Assembly (NCBI GenBank): GCA_021770845.1
Contig: JAETQF010000002.1
Coordinates: forward strand, 62,001-126,000
Source: Oscillospiraceae bacterium
GTDB taxonomy: Bacteria; Bacillota; Clostridia; Oscillospirales; Oscillospiraceae
DNA: 64,000 nt
Reading direction: 5' to 3'
Positions 30,773-40,028 of the stretch are shown here, in pieces. The notes beneath the pieces are model-generated. The model had not been told where the DNA came from and did no database searches. It saw only the letters and a program-made list of their open reading frames with translations. Both the position numbers and the translations under genes were made by a program. Position 1 is the first letter of the stretch. The number at the start of each line of letters is the position of its first letter.

Positions 30773-32671
30773 TCACCCCGCCTCGGTGGCCGGGAAGCCG
30801 TCCATCCAGCCCCCCTGCCCGTCCCCCTCGATGCGATCCGCCATTCCCTCCAGCGCCGCCCGGGTGCTGGAGGCCGTGTCCTGGAGGGCGATCTGCACGG
30901 TGTAATACCCGCCCTCCGGCGCGTCGCCGGAGCAGAATTCCAGCGAGTCCTCCTCCGGCCCGCCGTGCCAGCGCGCCTCGTCGTCCACCCGGCGCACGCC
31001 GATGCGGCCCGCGAAGAAGTCCTCCTTCACCGCCGCCAGCAGCGCCCGGGCGTCCCCGGCGTAGAGGTAGCCGTCCGTCTTCATCCCGGTCTCCTCGTCG
31101 TAGCGGTGCAGCTCCACGCGATCCAGCCGCACACCGCCCGCCATGGCCTCCTCCAGCTGGGCGAAGCCGTAGACCTCCCAGTACAGCTCATGGTTGTCGT
31201 AGAATTGCTGGATGGCCCAGGCCGCGGTGCCCTCCTGATCCGCCTCGTCCGGGTTGATCCACAGGCTGTACCGCCGGGACAGGGTGCCGCCCCCCTTCAG
31301 GTGGTAGTCCAGCATCAGCTGGGTGCTGACGCCGCCCAGCTGAGCCTGGGTCTGCCGCTCCTCGTCCCGCTGGGCCACCGCCTCCTTGTGGAGGAGGTTC
31401 ACCAGCTTGAGCAGCTCCGGGTCGTCCAGCTCCTGCCCGAAGCTGTCCCCGCTGTCCCCCAGGTACACCGCGTGGAAGCCGTAGACCTCCACGCTGGCCA
31501 CGCTGTCCGGGCCGGGGACGCGGGTCTCAAACCCGGTGAGGTCGAAGCCCACCACCAGGAACAGGGCCGCGAACACCGCCGCCACCGCCACCGCGCCCTT
31601 CCACTTGCCGAACACCTTAAAGGATTTGTCCAGCAGCATCTGGGCGGCGAAGTACCCGATGAGCCCCCACACCACGATGGCGATCATGAGCATGATCTCC
31701 CCGCCGCCGGTGAACATCACGGTGGCCATGCCGAAGGCCAGCCCGGCGCACAGGGCCACGCCGTACTTGAACACCGGCCGCATGGGCCGCACCGACACCA
31801 CATCCCCGGCGCTCTCCAGCCGCCGGGCCCGGTAGAGGAAAAACGCGCCCACTGTCAGCGCCAGGGCCGCGGCGGCGTACACGCCCACCGTCCCCAGGCC
31901 CTGGAGCTCCAGCACCCGCTCGCCGCCGGACACCTGGGCGGCCTCGTCCACCCAGTGCCAGAAGGCGGACACCTTCTCCTCCAGCTGCACCACCGGCGTG
32001 AGCCACTTGACCACCATGCCGGCCCCCTCCGTAAAGCCGCTGAAGCCGTAGTAGAATGCGTGGAACACCACCTCCATCAGAGTAAACACCGCCGCCACCA
32101 GGGCGTTGACGATCCCATAAAAGACAGGCAGGGCCAGAATGTGCCCGGTGAACATGGCGCAGAACACCGCCAGGGAGTAGAAGAAGAACGATTCGCCGCA
32201 GGTCACCGCCAGCCAGAACAGCAGCCCCGGCCAGAACACCGCTGCCCCCGCCGCCTCCACCAGCAGGGTGAGCAGGAAGATCACCACGTTGGGCACGAGG
32301 AGGAAGGACAGCCCCGCCAGGTAGTGGGTGAGGAACAGCCCCTCCCGCCGGACGGGCAGGGCGCCGAAGAAGTTGGCCGGCCGGGCGTTGTACAGGTGGC
32401 TGAACACCGCCATGGCGCACAGCACGCCGAACACCACCGCCATGGTCAGGCCGAACTCCTCCGCTGTCTGGGGCACCCGGTTGTAGGCGAAGTCCCGCAC
32501 ATACCCGCCGCTGTAGCCGTTCAGGTCGTAGGCGTCCATCCGCAGCAGCATCACCCCGTTCAGCGGCAGGGCGATGAGCCAGATGACCAGATACGCCCCC
32601 CACAGGGGCCAGAACCGCAGGATGGTTTTCTTGAAAATGGTTTTGTCAAAGAACGATGTCCCGGACCGCAT
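30773..32671 (-). CDS. ABC transporter permease, ABC-2-like
   Basis: The protein has 632 residues with about seven or eight membrane helices in the first 380 and a C-terminal soluble region (from TGFETRVPGPDSVASVEVYG on). It is the membrane partner of the ATPase encoded upstream, which overlaps it by 26 bp. ATG 32671 is chosen because GGGAGGTGAGG precedes it. With the GntR repressor it forms a three-gene operon of the YtrABC/BcrAB type, often linked to cell-wall antibiotic stress; the substrate cannot be read from sequence. Confidence 0.88.
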   Translation of the reverse strand: MRSGTSFFDKTIFKKTILRFWPLWGAYLVIWLIALPLNGVMLLRMDAYDLNGYSGGYVRDFAYNRVPQTAEEFGLTMAVVFGVLCAMAVFSHLYNARPANFFGALPVRREGLFLTHYLAGLSFLLVPNVVIFLLTLLVEAAGAAVFWPGLLFWLAVTCGESFFFYSLAVFCAMFTGHILALPVFYGIVNALVAAVFTLMEVVFHAFYYGFSGFTEGAGMVVKWLTPVVQLEEKVSAFWHWVDEAAQVSGGERVLELQGLGTVGVYAAAALALTVGAFFLYRARRLESAGDVVSVRPMRPVFKYGVALCAGLAFGMATVMFTGGGEIMLMIAIVVWGLIGYFAAQMLLDKSFKVFGKWKGAVAVAAVFAALFLVVGFDLTGFETRVPGPDSVASVEVYGFHAVYLGDSGDSFGQELDDPELLKLVNLLHKEAVAQRDEERQTQAQLGGVSTQLMLDYHLKGGGTLSRRYSLWINPDEADQEGTAAWAIQQFYDNHELYWEVYGFAQLEEAMAGGVRLDRVELHRYDEETGMKTDGYLYAGDARALLAAVKEDFFAGRIGVRRVDDEARWHGGPEEDSLEFCSGDAPEGGYYTVQIALQDTASSTRAALEGMADRIEGDGQGGWMDGFPATEAG

Positions 32672-33548
32672 AGTCCTCACCTCCCAGTTCATAGATAAAG
32701 ATCTCCTCCAGCGTCAGGGGCAGAGCCTCCAGAAACAGCGGGTTCAGGGGCTTGAAGCGGGCCTCCACCTCCTCCGAGCCTCCCCGGACGATGTAGGTGT
32801 ACACCCGCCCCGTGTGATCGGTGTGGAGCACCTGCACCCCCTCGGGCAGGGCGGGGGGATCGTCCGTGGGGAAGGCGATCTGGAGCTTCACCGTGCCCCC
32901 CTGCAGCTCGGACAGGGATCGCTCCAGCGCCACCCTGCCGTGGTTCAGGATGCCCACGTGATCGCACACATCCTCCAGCTCCCGCAGGTTGTGGGAGGAC
33001 ACCACCACCGTGGTGCCCCGCTCCGCCACGTCCCCCATGAGCAGCGACCACACCTGCCGCCGCATCACCGGATCCAGCCCGTCCACCGGCTCGTCCAGCA
33101 GCAGGTAGTCCGGCCTGCAGCTCAGGGCCAGCCAGAAGGCGGCCTGCTTCTGCATCCCCTTGGACAGGCGGCGGATGGGCCGCTTCTCGTCCACCTCGGG
33201 GAAGGCCGCCTTCAGCTTTTCGTACCGCTCCCCGTCGAAGGAGGGGTACATACCCCGGTAAAACTTCATCATGTCCCGGGTGGAGGCGGAGTTGAAGTAG
33301 TACAGCTCGTCCGGGATGCCCGCCATGCGCCGCTTCACGGCGGGGTTTTCGTAGATGGGCGCCCCCTCCAGCAGGATCTCGCCGGAATCCTGCCGGTAGG
33401 CCCCGCACAGGTGGCGCAGGATGGTGGACTTGCCCGCCCCGTTGGGGCCCACCAGACCGTAGATGGCCCCCTTGGGCACCGTCATGGTGAGCCCGTCCAG
33501 GGCGTGGAAGCCGTCAAAGCTCTTGACCACGTTTTTCACTTCAATCAT
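32646..33548 (-). CDS. ABC transporter ATP-binding protein
   Basis: This 300-residue ATPase has Walker A GPNGAGKST, signature LSKGMQKQ, Walker B YLLLDEPVDGLDP and the switch His in VVVSSHNLRELE. About 80 C-terminal residues follow the ATPase domain. It belongs to the drug or bacitracin-type single-NBD group that pairs with ABC-2-like permeases. ATG 33548 overlaps the gntR-like stop by 4 bp; its own stop lies 26 bp inside the permease gene, so translation of the operon is tightly coupled. Confidence 0.94.
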   Translation of the reverse strand: MIEVKNVVKSFDGFHALDGLTMTVPKGAIYGLVGPNGAGKSTILRHLCGAYRQDSGEILLEGAPIYENPAVKRRMAGIPDELYYFNSASTRDMMKFYRGMYPSFDGERYEKLKAAFPEVDEKRPIRRLSKGMQKQAAFWLALSCRPDYLLLDEPVDGLDPVMRRQVWSLLMGDVAERGTTVVVSSHNLRELEDVCDHVGILNHGRVALERSLSELQGGTVKLQIAFPTDDPPALPEGVQVLHTDHTGRVYTYIVRGGSEEVEARFKPLNPLFLEALPLTLEEIFIYELGGEDYAVRDIVL

Positions 33549-33916
33549 TGCGGTTCCTCCTCTCCCCGCCCGGCGCAGCGGCGGGCCACGTCCTCCCGGC
33601 TCATCCCCAGGTAGTCCAGCTCCTGCACGATGGCGTCCAGCTTTTCCAGCAGCTCCTCCCGGCGCTTGTCGGTGACATCCCGGGGCAGGGCGGCGAAGCT
33701 CCCCTTCCCCGGCACCGAGTAGGCGTAGCCCTCCTGCTCCAGGGACTCATAGGCCCGCTGGATGGTGTTGGGGTTGATGGCCAGCTGGCCCGCCATGGCC
33801 CGCACCGAGGGCAGCTTATCCCCCGGCGGGATGGCCCCCGTGATGATGAGACGGCGCAGCCCGTCCCGCACCTGTTCGTAGATGGGGCGGCTGTCCCGGT
33901 AGTTCAGGCTGAGCAT
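33545..33916 (-). CDS. GntR-family repressor, YtrA subfamily
   Basis: This 123-residue protein has an N-terminal winged helix (RPIYEQVRDGLRRLIITGAI, PSVRAMAGQLAINPNTIQRAYESLEQEGYAYSVPGKGSF) and only a short C-terminal helical tail, the layout of YtrA-type regulators that control ABC transporters. ATG 33916 after GGGAGG is chosen; an ORF start at 34009 would run through the promoter. The palindrome next to its -10 is the likely operator, so it should repress its own operon until an envelope-stress signal appears. Confidence 0.93.
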   Translation of the reverse strand: MLSLNYRDSRPIYEQVRDGLRRLIITGAIPPGDKLPSVRAMAGQLAINPNTIQRAYESLEQEGYAYSVPGKGSFAALPRDVTDKRREELLEKLDAIVQELDYLGMSREDVARRCAGRGEEEPQ

Positions 33917-33945
33917 GGCCCCGCCTCCCTTCCATAGTGTCCTAT

Positions 33946-33959
33946 CTGTATTAGTACAG
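33946..33959. promoter_or_regulatory. GntR/YtrA-type operator
   Basis: CTGTATTAGTACAG is a near-perfect palindrome located just downstream of the -10 of the gntR promoter. Confidence 0.75.
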
Positions 33960-33961
33960 TT

Positions 33962-33990
33962 ATCATACCATAGGAGCACTGACCTGTCAA
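33962..33990 (-). promoter_or_regulatory. Promoter of the gntR-ABC operon
   Basis: On the minus strand TTGACA and TATGAT have a 17-bp spacer. Confidence 0.88.
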
Positions 33991-34039
33991 GGGAGGAAAT
34001 TTTCGTCAAAAATTCCTTTTAAAACATGGGAAAAGACTG

Positions 34040-34068
34040 CTGACAAAACGGATCCGGCCTGCTATAAT
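34040..34068 (+). promoter_or_regulatory. Promoter of the HD gene at 34178
   Basis: CTGACA and TATAAT (extended, TGCTATAAT) have a 17-bp spacer. Confidence 0.82.
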
Positions 34069-34177
34069 GTCAATGTACGGCCTGACAGACGCGGGCCAAG
34101 TGTCAAGATACAGATGCGACCTCTCCCCTTTCCATAGGGAAGTCTTTTCGCGATACCAATTAAAGGAGTTTTTCTCT

Positions 34178-34675
34178 ATGTCCAAACACGATTTGAATAC
34201 CGCCGCCTTTCTGGAGTGCGTGGCCCCCCTGCTGGACACCCGGGAGGTGGCCTCCATGAAGCAGTGGCAGCGGCACTACTCCACCACCTGCTTTGACCAT
34301 TGCCTGTTTGTGTCCTATGTGGCCTTCCGACTGGCCCGGTACTTCGGCTGGGATTACCGGGCCGCCGCCCGGGCGGGCCTGCTCCACGACCTGTACCTCT
34401 ACGACCCCGCCGACCGCTCCGCCCACCCGGGGAACCAGTGCCTGGATCACCCGGAGTTCGCCCTGCGCAACGCCGCCGCCCTGTGCCCCGATCTGAGCGA
34501 GAAGGAGAAAAACGCCATCGTGTCCCATATGTTCCCCCTGGCGGTGCACCTGCCCCGCTCCCAGGTGGCGGTGGCGGTGAATCTGGCGGACAAGTTCTGC
34601 GCCACCCTGGAGGTAGTGCACCTCCACCGGATGCGTCGCATCCAGCGGTGGCTGCCCGCCGCCGCCCGGGGCTGA
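34178..34675 (+). CDS. HD-domain protein
   Basis: This 165-residue protein has an HD domain: QWQRHYSTTCFDHCLFVSYV with the first His, AGLLHDLYLYDP with HD, NQCLDHPEFALRNA and AIVSHMFPLAVHLP with further metal ligands, and NLADKFCATLEV. It should hydrolyse a phosphate ester of unknown identity. ATG 34178 follows AAAGGAG; the frame upstream runs across the promoter and is not coding. It is monocistronic, upstream of prs. Confidence 0.88.
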   Translation: MSKHDLNTAAFLECVAPLLDTREVASMKQWQRHYSTTCFDHCLFVSYVAFRLARYFGWDYRAAARAGLLHDLYLYDPADRSAHPGNQCLDHPEFALRNAAALCPDLSEKEKNAIVSHMFPLAVHLPRSQVAVAVNLADKFCATLEVVHLHRMRRIQRWLPAAARG

Positions 34676-34742
34676 TCCCCGGAATCTCGACATTTTCACC
34701 GCTTCCTCCCCTTTTTTCGGCAGGATTTTGGTGAAATGGGAC

Positions 34743-34756
34743 ATTTTGGCCAAAAT
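34743..34756. promoter_or_regulatory. 14-bp palindrome upstream of prs
   Basis: ATTTTGGCCAAAAT is perfectly palindromic and lies about 12 bp upstream of the prs -35 element, so it could bind a regulator. It does not resemble the Bacillus PurR box. Confidence 0.4.
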
Positions 34757-34767
34757 CTGAAAAAACC

Positions 34768-34796
34768 TTTCAAAACTTCTGGATATCTGATATAAT
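34768..34796 (+). promoter_or_regulatory. prs promoter
   Basis: TATAAT at 34791-34796 is preceded by TGA (extended -10) and, after 17 bp, by a weak TTTCAA. Confidence 0.7.
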
Positions 34797-34899
34797 GCTT
34801 CCGACGGCACCCAACCTTCTTTTGTGCTGAAATCCGGCTTGGATTGACAATATTCCCACTCAACAAAGACGACTGATTTAAGAGAGGAAGTTGCGAAGC

Positions 34900-35865
34900 A
34901 TGATCTCACACGGCAAGGATTTGAAAATTTTTTCCGGCAGCTCCAACAAGGCTCTGGCCCAGGGCATCTGCAAGGAGCTCAGCATCCCCCTGGGCAACGC
35001 CGAGACCGGCGCGTTCTCCGACGGAGAAAATTTTGTCTCCATCTTTGAGACGGTTCGGGGCTCCGACGTGTTCGTGGTGCAGTCCACCAGCACCCCGGTG
35101 AACGACAACCTGATGGAGCTGCTGATCATGATAGACGCCCTCCGGCGGGCCAGCGCCGGCCGGATCACCGCCGTGGTGCCCTACTTCGGCTACGCCCGGC
35201 AGGATCGCAAGACCAAGCCCCGGGATCCCATCTCCGCCAAGCTGGTGGCCAACCTGATCACCCGGGCGGGGGCGGATCGGGTGCTGACCATGGACTTGCA
35301 CGCCAACCAGATCCAGGGCTTCTTCGACATCCCGGTGGACAACCTGATGGGCTCCCCCGTGTTTGTGGATCACTTCTTCCGCCGCTTCGCCCCGGTGCAC
35401 GAGCAGACCATGGTGGTGTCCCCCGACGTGGGCAGCGTGGCCCGGGCCCGCTCCTTCGCCCAGAAGCTGGATATGCCCATGGCCATCGTGGACAAGCGCC
35501 GCCAGAAGGCCAACTCCTCCGAGGTGATGAACATCATCGGCGACGTGACGGGCAAGAACGTCATCCTGCTGGACGACATGGTGGACACCGGCGGCTCCCT
35601 GTGCCACGCGGCCAAGGCCCTGGTGGAGATCGGCCACGCCCAGTCCGTCACCGCCTGCGCCAGCCACGGCGTGCTGTCCGGCCCCGCCATCCAGCGCATC
35701 AACGACTCCGTGCTGGACGAGGTGGTGTTCCTGGACACCATCCAGCCCAAGGAGAACATCGCGGAGCTGTGCCCCAAGATCAAGTACCTGTCCGTGGCCC
35801 ACCTGTTCGCCGAGGCCATCGAGCGGATCTATGAGGAGCGCTCCGTGTCCAAGCTGTGGTGCTGA
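34900..35865 (+). CDS. prs: Ribose-phosphate pyrophosphokinase
   Basis: This 321-residue protein transfers pyrophosphate from ATP to ribose 5-phosphate to make PRPP for nucleotide, His and Trp synthesis. Motifs include [22 protein letters not shown] (catalytic flexible loop), the [18 protein letters not shown] signature, [15 protein letters not shown], and the PRPP-binding loop [17 protein letters not shown] 34900 after GAGAGGAAG is chosen; TTG 34891 would add three residues. It is followed by pth and mfd, a common Firmicute order (prs-pth-mfd). Confidence 0.98.
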   Translation: MISHGKDLKIFSGSSNKALAQGICKELSIPLGNAETGAFSDGENFVSIFETVRGSDVFVVQSTSTPVNDNLMELLIMIDALRRASAGRITAVVPYFGYARQDRKTKPRDPISAKLVANLITRAGADRVLTMDLHANQIQGFFDIPVDNLMGSPVFVDHFFRRFAPVHEQTMVVSPDVGSVARARSFAQKLDMPMAIVDKRRQKANSSEVMNIIGDVTGKNVILLDDMVDTGGSLCHAAKALVEIGHAQSVTACASHGVLSGPAIQRINDSVLDEVVFLDTIQPKENIAELCPKIKYLSVAHLFAEAIERIYEERSVSKLWC

Positions 35866-35957
35866 CGCTCCGTCCGGCTCCAACCCATATAGAGAGAAAA
35901 CCCGCTCCGGGGCGCAAGCCCCGGAGCGGTTGTGCCCTTTTCAGGAGGTTGATTCCC

Positions 35958-36545
35958 ATGCTGTTTCAAAAAAAGCGCCCGGTGTCCTGGCTCATTGTGG
36001 GCCTGGGCAACCCGGGGGACAAGTATGACGGCACCCGCCACAACGCGGGCTTTCTGGCCGTGGACGCCCTGGCGGACAAGGGACAGTTCCGGATCAGCCG
36101 GGTGAAGTTCAAGGCCCTCACCGCCCAGGCGGAGGTGGGGGGCCAGGGGGCGCTGGTGATGAAGCCCGCCACCTATATGAACCTGTCCGGCGAGGCGGTG
36201 GGCGAGGCCGCCCGGTTCTACCACATCCCCCCGGCCCAGGTGCTGGTGATCTCGGACGACGTGGATCTGCCCCTGGGCAAGCTGCGCCTCCGGACGGGGG
36301 GCTCCGCCGGAGGGCACAACGGCCTGAAAAGCGTCATCCAGCACCTGGGCACGGATCAGTTCCCCCGGATCAAGATCGGCGTGGGGGGCAAGCCCCATCC
36401 GGACTACGACATGGCGGACTGGGTGCTGGGCAGGCTCCAGGGGGAGGATCGGAGGGTGCTGGACGAGGCGGCGGAGCGGGCGGCGGAGGCCGCGGCCTGC
36501 CTGCTGAAGGACGGCCCCCAGAAGGCCATGAACCGGTTTAATTGA
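35958..36545 (+). CDS. pth: Peptidyl-tRNA hydrolase
   Basis: This 195-residue enzyme recycles peptidyl-tRNA dropped by ribosomes. VGLGNPGDKYDGTRHNAGF contains the catalytic His, KPATYMNLSGEAV the substrate-binding Asn, and SDDVDLPLGKLRLR the Asp pair; GGSAGGHNGLKSVI is also diagnostic. ATG 35958 follows AGGAGG. It lies 10 bp before mfd and 92 bp after prs. Confidence 0.98.
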   Translation: MLFQKKRPVSWLIVGLGNPGDKYDGTRHNAGFLAVDALADKGQFRISRVKFKALTAQAEVGGQGALVMKPATYMNLSGEAVGEAARFYHIPPAQVLVISDDVDLPLGKLRLRTGGSAGGHNGLKSVIQHLGTDQFPRIKIGVGGKPHPDYDMADWVLGRLQGEDRRVLDEAAERAAEAAACLLKDGPQKAMNRFN

Positions 36546-36555
36546 GGTCGCCTCC

Positions 36556-39500
36556 ATGAAAGAGCTTCTGAAAATTTTAGAGACGGTGCCGGAATACCAG
36601 CGGCTGGAGGCCGCCCTGGAGGGCGGGCGCTCGCCGGTGGAGGTGTCCGGCCTGTCCCCCGTTCACCGGGCCCACTTCGCCGCCGGGCTGCTCACCCGGC
36701 TGGGAGCGCCCGTGGTGCTGGTGTGCGCCGACGAGGGGGAATGCCAGCGTCTCGCCGCCGACGTGACGGCGCTGACCGGCGTGCCCGCCACGTTGATCTG
36801 CGCCCGGGAGTTTTTGTTCCACGAGGGGGCGGTGGCCTCCCGCCAGTGGGAGCACCAGCGCATCGCCGCCTTCCGGGCCATGGCCCGGGGGAAGGCCCCC
36901 CTCATCGCCGCCACGGTGGAGGGGCTGCTCCAGCGCACCCTGCCCCCCGGGGAGCTGGCCGCCCATGTGGTGGAGATCGACGTGTCCGCCAGCTACGACC
37001 CGGAGGAGCTGGCCGACCGGCTGGCGGCCCTGGGCTATACCCGGTGCCAGCAGGTGGAGGGCCCCGGCCAGTTCGCCCTGCGGGGGGGCATTTTAGACGT
37101 GTTTTCCCCCGGCCTGGACAGCCCGGTGCGGGTGGAGTTCTGGGATCGGGACGTGGACTCCATGGGCCTGTTCGACGTGTCCACCCAGCGGCGGACGGGC
37201 AGGCTGGACAAAGCGGAGTTCCTGCCGGTCAGCGAGCTGCTCCCCGTGAAGGACGAAAACGGACAGTGGCAGCGGCTGGGGGACAGCCGCCTCCCCGCCC
37301 GGTACAAGGCCCTGGCCACCGCCGCCCACCACCTGCCCACGGACGCCATCGTGTGCCTGTCCGAGTCCAGCCGGGTGGCGGAGCGGGGCAAAAACTGGCT
37401 GTGGCAGCTCAACGAGGACGTGAAAACCCTGCTGGAGAGCGGGAAGGTGGAGGGGAAGCACGCCGTCTTTGCCGCCGGCATGGACGATCTGATGGCCCAG
37501 CTGTCCGAGCACGCCCTGTGCTTCCTGGACTCCTTCACCACCTCCGCCACCCCCCTGCCCCCCAAGGCGGTGCTCACCGCCCAGGGGCGGCAGCTCCCCT
37601 CCTTCGGGGCCAGCCTGGACGCGGCGTGTGCCGACCTCACCCAGCTCCAGTCCGCCAACACCGGCGCGGTGGTGCTGGTGGGCAGCGAGCAGCGGGCGCT
37701 GAATTTGCAGGCCCTCCTCCGGGAGCGGAAGATCCGCTCCGCCGTGGACTTCCAGCTCCACGCCCTGCCCCAGCCGGGAGGGATCACCATCGCCGTGGGG
37801 GGGCTGTCCGCCGGGTTTGACTACATCGGCTGCCCCTACGCCGTGCTCACCGAGGGGGGGAACGAGCCCCGGCGGAAGGGCAGGCGGCTGAAGCACGCCG
37901 CGGATCGGCGGAAGGTGGACTCCTTCACCGACCTCACCCCCGGGGATCTGGTGGTGCACGAGCACCACGGCATCGGCCGCTTTGTGGGCATGGTGAAGAT
38001 GCAGGTGGACGGGGTGGACAAGGACTACGTCAAGCTGGCCTACGCCGGCACGGACACCCTCTACGTCCCCGCCACCCAGCTGGACGCCATCTCCAAATAC
38101 ATCGGCGGCGGGGACGACCCGGAAAAGAAAAAGCTGTCCAAGCTGGGGGGCACCGACTGGGAGAAGGCCAAGGCCCGCACCCGGAAGGCGGTGAAGGATC
38201 TGGCCAAGGGGCTGATCCAGCTCTACGCCCAGCGGCAGCGGCAGCCGGGGTACGCCTTCGCCCCCGACTCCCCCTGGCAGAAGGAGTTCGAGGACGACTT
38301 CCCCTACGATGAGACGGAGGATCAGCTCCGCTCCGTGGGCGAGATCAAGCGGGACATGGAGGCCCCCCGGCCCATGGATCGGCTGCTGTGCGGCGACGTG
38401 GGCTACGGCAAGACGGAGGTGGCCCTCCGGGCCGTCATGAAGTGCGTGCTGGACGGCAAGCAGGCCGCCATTCTGGTGCCCACTACCGTGCTGGCCCGGC
38501 AGCACTACCTCACCGCCCGGGGCCGGTTCGCCAAGTACCCGGTGGAGATCGACCTGGTGAGCCGCTTCCGCACCCCCGCCCAGATCAAAAAGACCCTGGC
38601 CGGGGTGGAGGACGGCTCGGTGGACGTGCTCATCGGCACCCACCGGCTGCTGCAAAAGGACGTGCGGTTCAAGGATCTGGGCCTGCTGGTGGTGGACGAG
38701 GAGCAGCGCTTCGGCGTCACCCACAAGGAGCGGCTGAAGGAGATCTCCCGGCAGGTGGACGTGCTCACCCTGTCCGCCACCCCCATCCCCCGGACGCTGA
38801 ACATGGCGCTGTCCGGCATCCGGGATATGTCCGCCATCGAGGAGCCCCCCGCCAGCCGCCAGCCGGTGCAGACCTACGTGCTGGAGCACGACTGGTCGGT
38901 GCTGTGCGACGCCATGCGCCGGGAGCTGGAGCGGGGCGGGCAGGTGTACTACCTCCACAACCGGGTGGACACCATCGGCCGCACCGCCGCCCGCATCAAG
39001 GAGATGCTGGGAGGCGATGTGGAGATCGCCGTGGGCCACGGCAAGATGAGCCAGGAGGAGCTCAACGACGTGATGACCCGGGTGTCCGACGGCGAGGTGG
39101 ACATTTTAGTGTGCACCACCATCATCGAGACGGGCATCGACATCGCCAACGTGAACACCCTCATCATCGAGGACGCGGACAAGATGGGGCTGGCCCAGCT
39201 CCACCAGATCCGGGGGAGGGTGGGCCGCTCCCCCCGGCGGGCCTACGCCTATATGACCTACCGGGCGGGCAAGGTGCTCACCGAGGTGGCGGCCAAGCGT
39301 TTGAGCGCCATCCGGGAGTACGCCGAGTTCGGCTCCGGCTTCAAGATCGCCATGCGGGATCTGGAGATCCGGGGGGCGGGCAACCTGCTGGGCCCGGAGC
39401 AGTCCGGCTTCCTCATGAGCGTGGGCTACGACCTGTACCTCAAGCTGCTGGAGGAGGCGGTGCTGGAGGAGAAGGGGGAGGCCCCCGCCCACCGGGCGGA

Positions 39501-39945
39501 GTGCGCGGTGGATCTGACGGTGGCGGCCTCCATCCCGGACAAATACGTGCCCTCCCCGGAGCAGCGCATGGATCTCTATCGCCGCATCGCCCGCATCCGC
39601 ACCCCGGAGGACGCGGACGACATGACCGACGAGCTCATCGACCGCTTCGGCGACCCGCCCCGGCAGGTGAACAACCTGATCTCCGTGGCCCTGCTCCGGG
39701 GGCAGGCGGCGGCGTGCGCCATCACCGAGATCACCCAGAAGGCGGGGGCGCTGTCCTTCCTGCTGGACAGCTTCGACCTGAAGGCCATCGCCGCCCTGGC
39801 GGGGCAGTACCCCGGGCGGATGGTGTTCGTCCCGGAGGAGAAGCCCGCCCTCAGCCTGAAGCTGAAGAAGGGGGAGGATCCCCTGCGGGTGGCCGCCCAG
39901 GCGGTGGAGCGGTACGCAGCCCTGCTGGCCGCCGCTGAGCCCTGA
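36556..39945 (+). CDS. mfd: Transcription-repair coupling factor
   Basis: This 1129-residue protein has a UvrB-like N-terminal part, a CarD-like polymerase-interaction domain (GDLVVHEHHGIGRFVGMVKM, about 465-540) and a RecG-like translocase. The translocase motifs are GDVGYGKTEVALRA (Walker A), VVDEEQRFGVTHKE (DEEQ box), LSATPIPRTLNMALSGIRDM and QIRGRVGRSPRRAYAY. The C-terminal TRCF domain follows. It pushes stalled RNA polymerase off damaged DNA and recruits UvrA. It is the third gene of the prs-pth-mfd run. Confidence 0.98.
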   Translation: MKELLKILETVPEYQRLEAALEGGRSPVEVSGLSPVHRAHFAAGLLTRLGAPVVLVCADEGECQRLAADVTALTGVPATLICAREFLFHEGAVASRQWEHQRIAAFRAMARGKAPLIAATVEGLLQRTLPPGELAAHVVEIDVSASYDPEELADRLAALGYTRCQQVEGPGQFALRGGILDVFSPGLDSPVRVEFWDRDVDSMGLFDVSTQRRTGRLDKAEFLPVSELLPVKDENGQWQRLGDSRLPARYKALATAAHHLPTDAIVCLSESSRVAERGKNWLWQLNEDVKTLLESGKVEGKHAVFAAGMDDLMAQLSEHALCFLDSFTTSATPLPPKAVLTAQGRQLPSFGASLDAACADLTQLQSANTGAVVLVGSEQRALNLQALLRERKIRSAVDFQLHALPQPGGITIAVGGLSAGFDYIGCPYAVLTEGGNEPRRKGRRLKHAADRRKVDSFTDLTPGDLVVHEHHGIGRFVGMVKMQVDGVDKDYVKLAYAGTDTLYVPATQLDAISKYIGGGDDPEKKKLSKLGGTDWEKAKARTRKAVKDLAKGLIQLYAQRQRQPGYAFAPDSPWQKEFEDDFPYDETEDQLRSVGEIKRDMEAPRPMDRLLCGDVGYGKTEVALRAVMKCVLDGKQAAILVPTTVLARQHYLTARGRFAKYPVEIDLVSRFRTPAQIKKTLAGVEDGSVDVLIGTHRLLQKDVRFKDLGLLVVDEEQRFGVTHKERLKEISRQVDVLTLSATPIPRTLNMALSGIRDMSAIEEPPASRQPVQTYVLEHDWSVLCDAMRRELERGGQVYYLHNRVDTIGRTAARIKEMLGGDVEIAVGHGKMSQEELNDVMTRVSDGEVDILVCTTIIETGIDIANVNTLIIEDADKMGLAQLHQIRGRVGRSPRRAYAYMTYRAGKVLTEVAAKRLSAIREYAEFGSGFKIAMRDLEIRGAGNLLGPEQSGFLMSVGYDLYLKLLEEAVLEEKGEAPAHRAECAVDLTVAASIPDKYVPSPEQRMDLYRRIARIRTPEDADDMTDELIDRFGDPPRQVNNLISVALLRGQAAACAITEITQKAGALSFLLDSFDLKAIAALAGQYPGRMVFVPEEKPALSLKLKKGEDPLRVAAQAVERYAALLAAAEP

Positions 39946-39946
39946 G

Positions 39947-39975
39947 TTGCAGTTTCCGGCCCGGTGGTGTATAAT
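39947..39975 (+). promoter_or_regulatory. Promoter of the PpiC lipoprotein gene
   Basis: TTGCAG and TATAAT have a 17-bp spacer, starting at the mfd stop. Confidence 0.82.
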
Positions 39976-40028
39976 TGCTGTGTCCGCTGACACCTGACAA
40001 ATCTATGATCTCACGATTGGAGTATGAA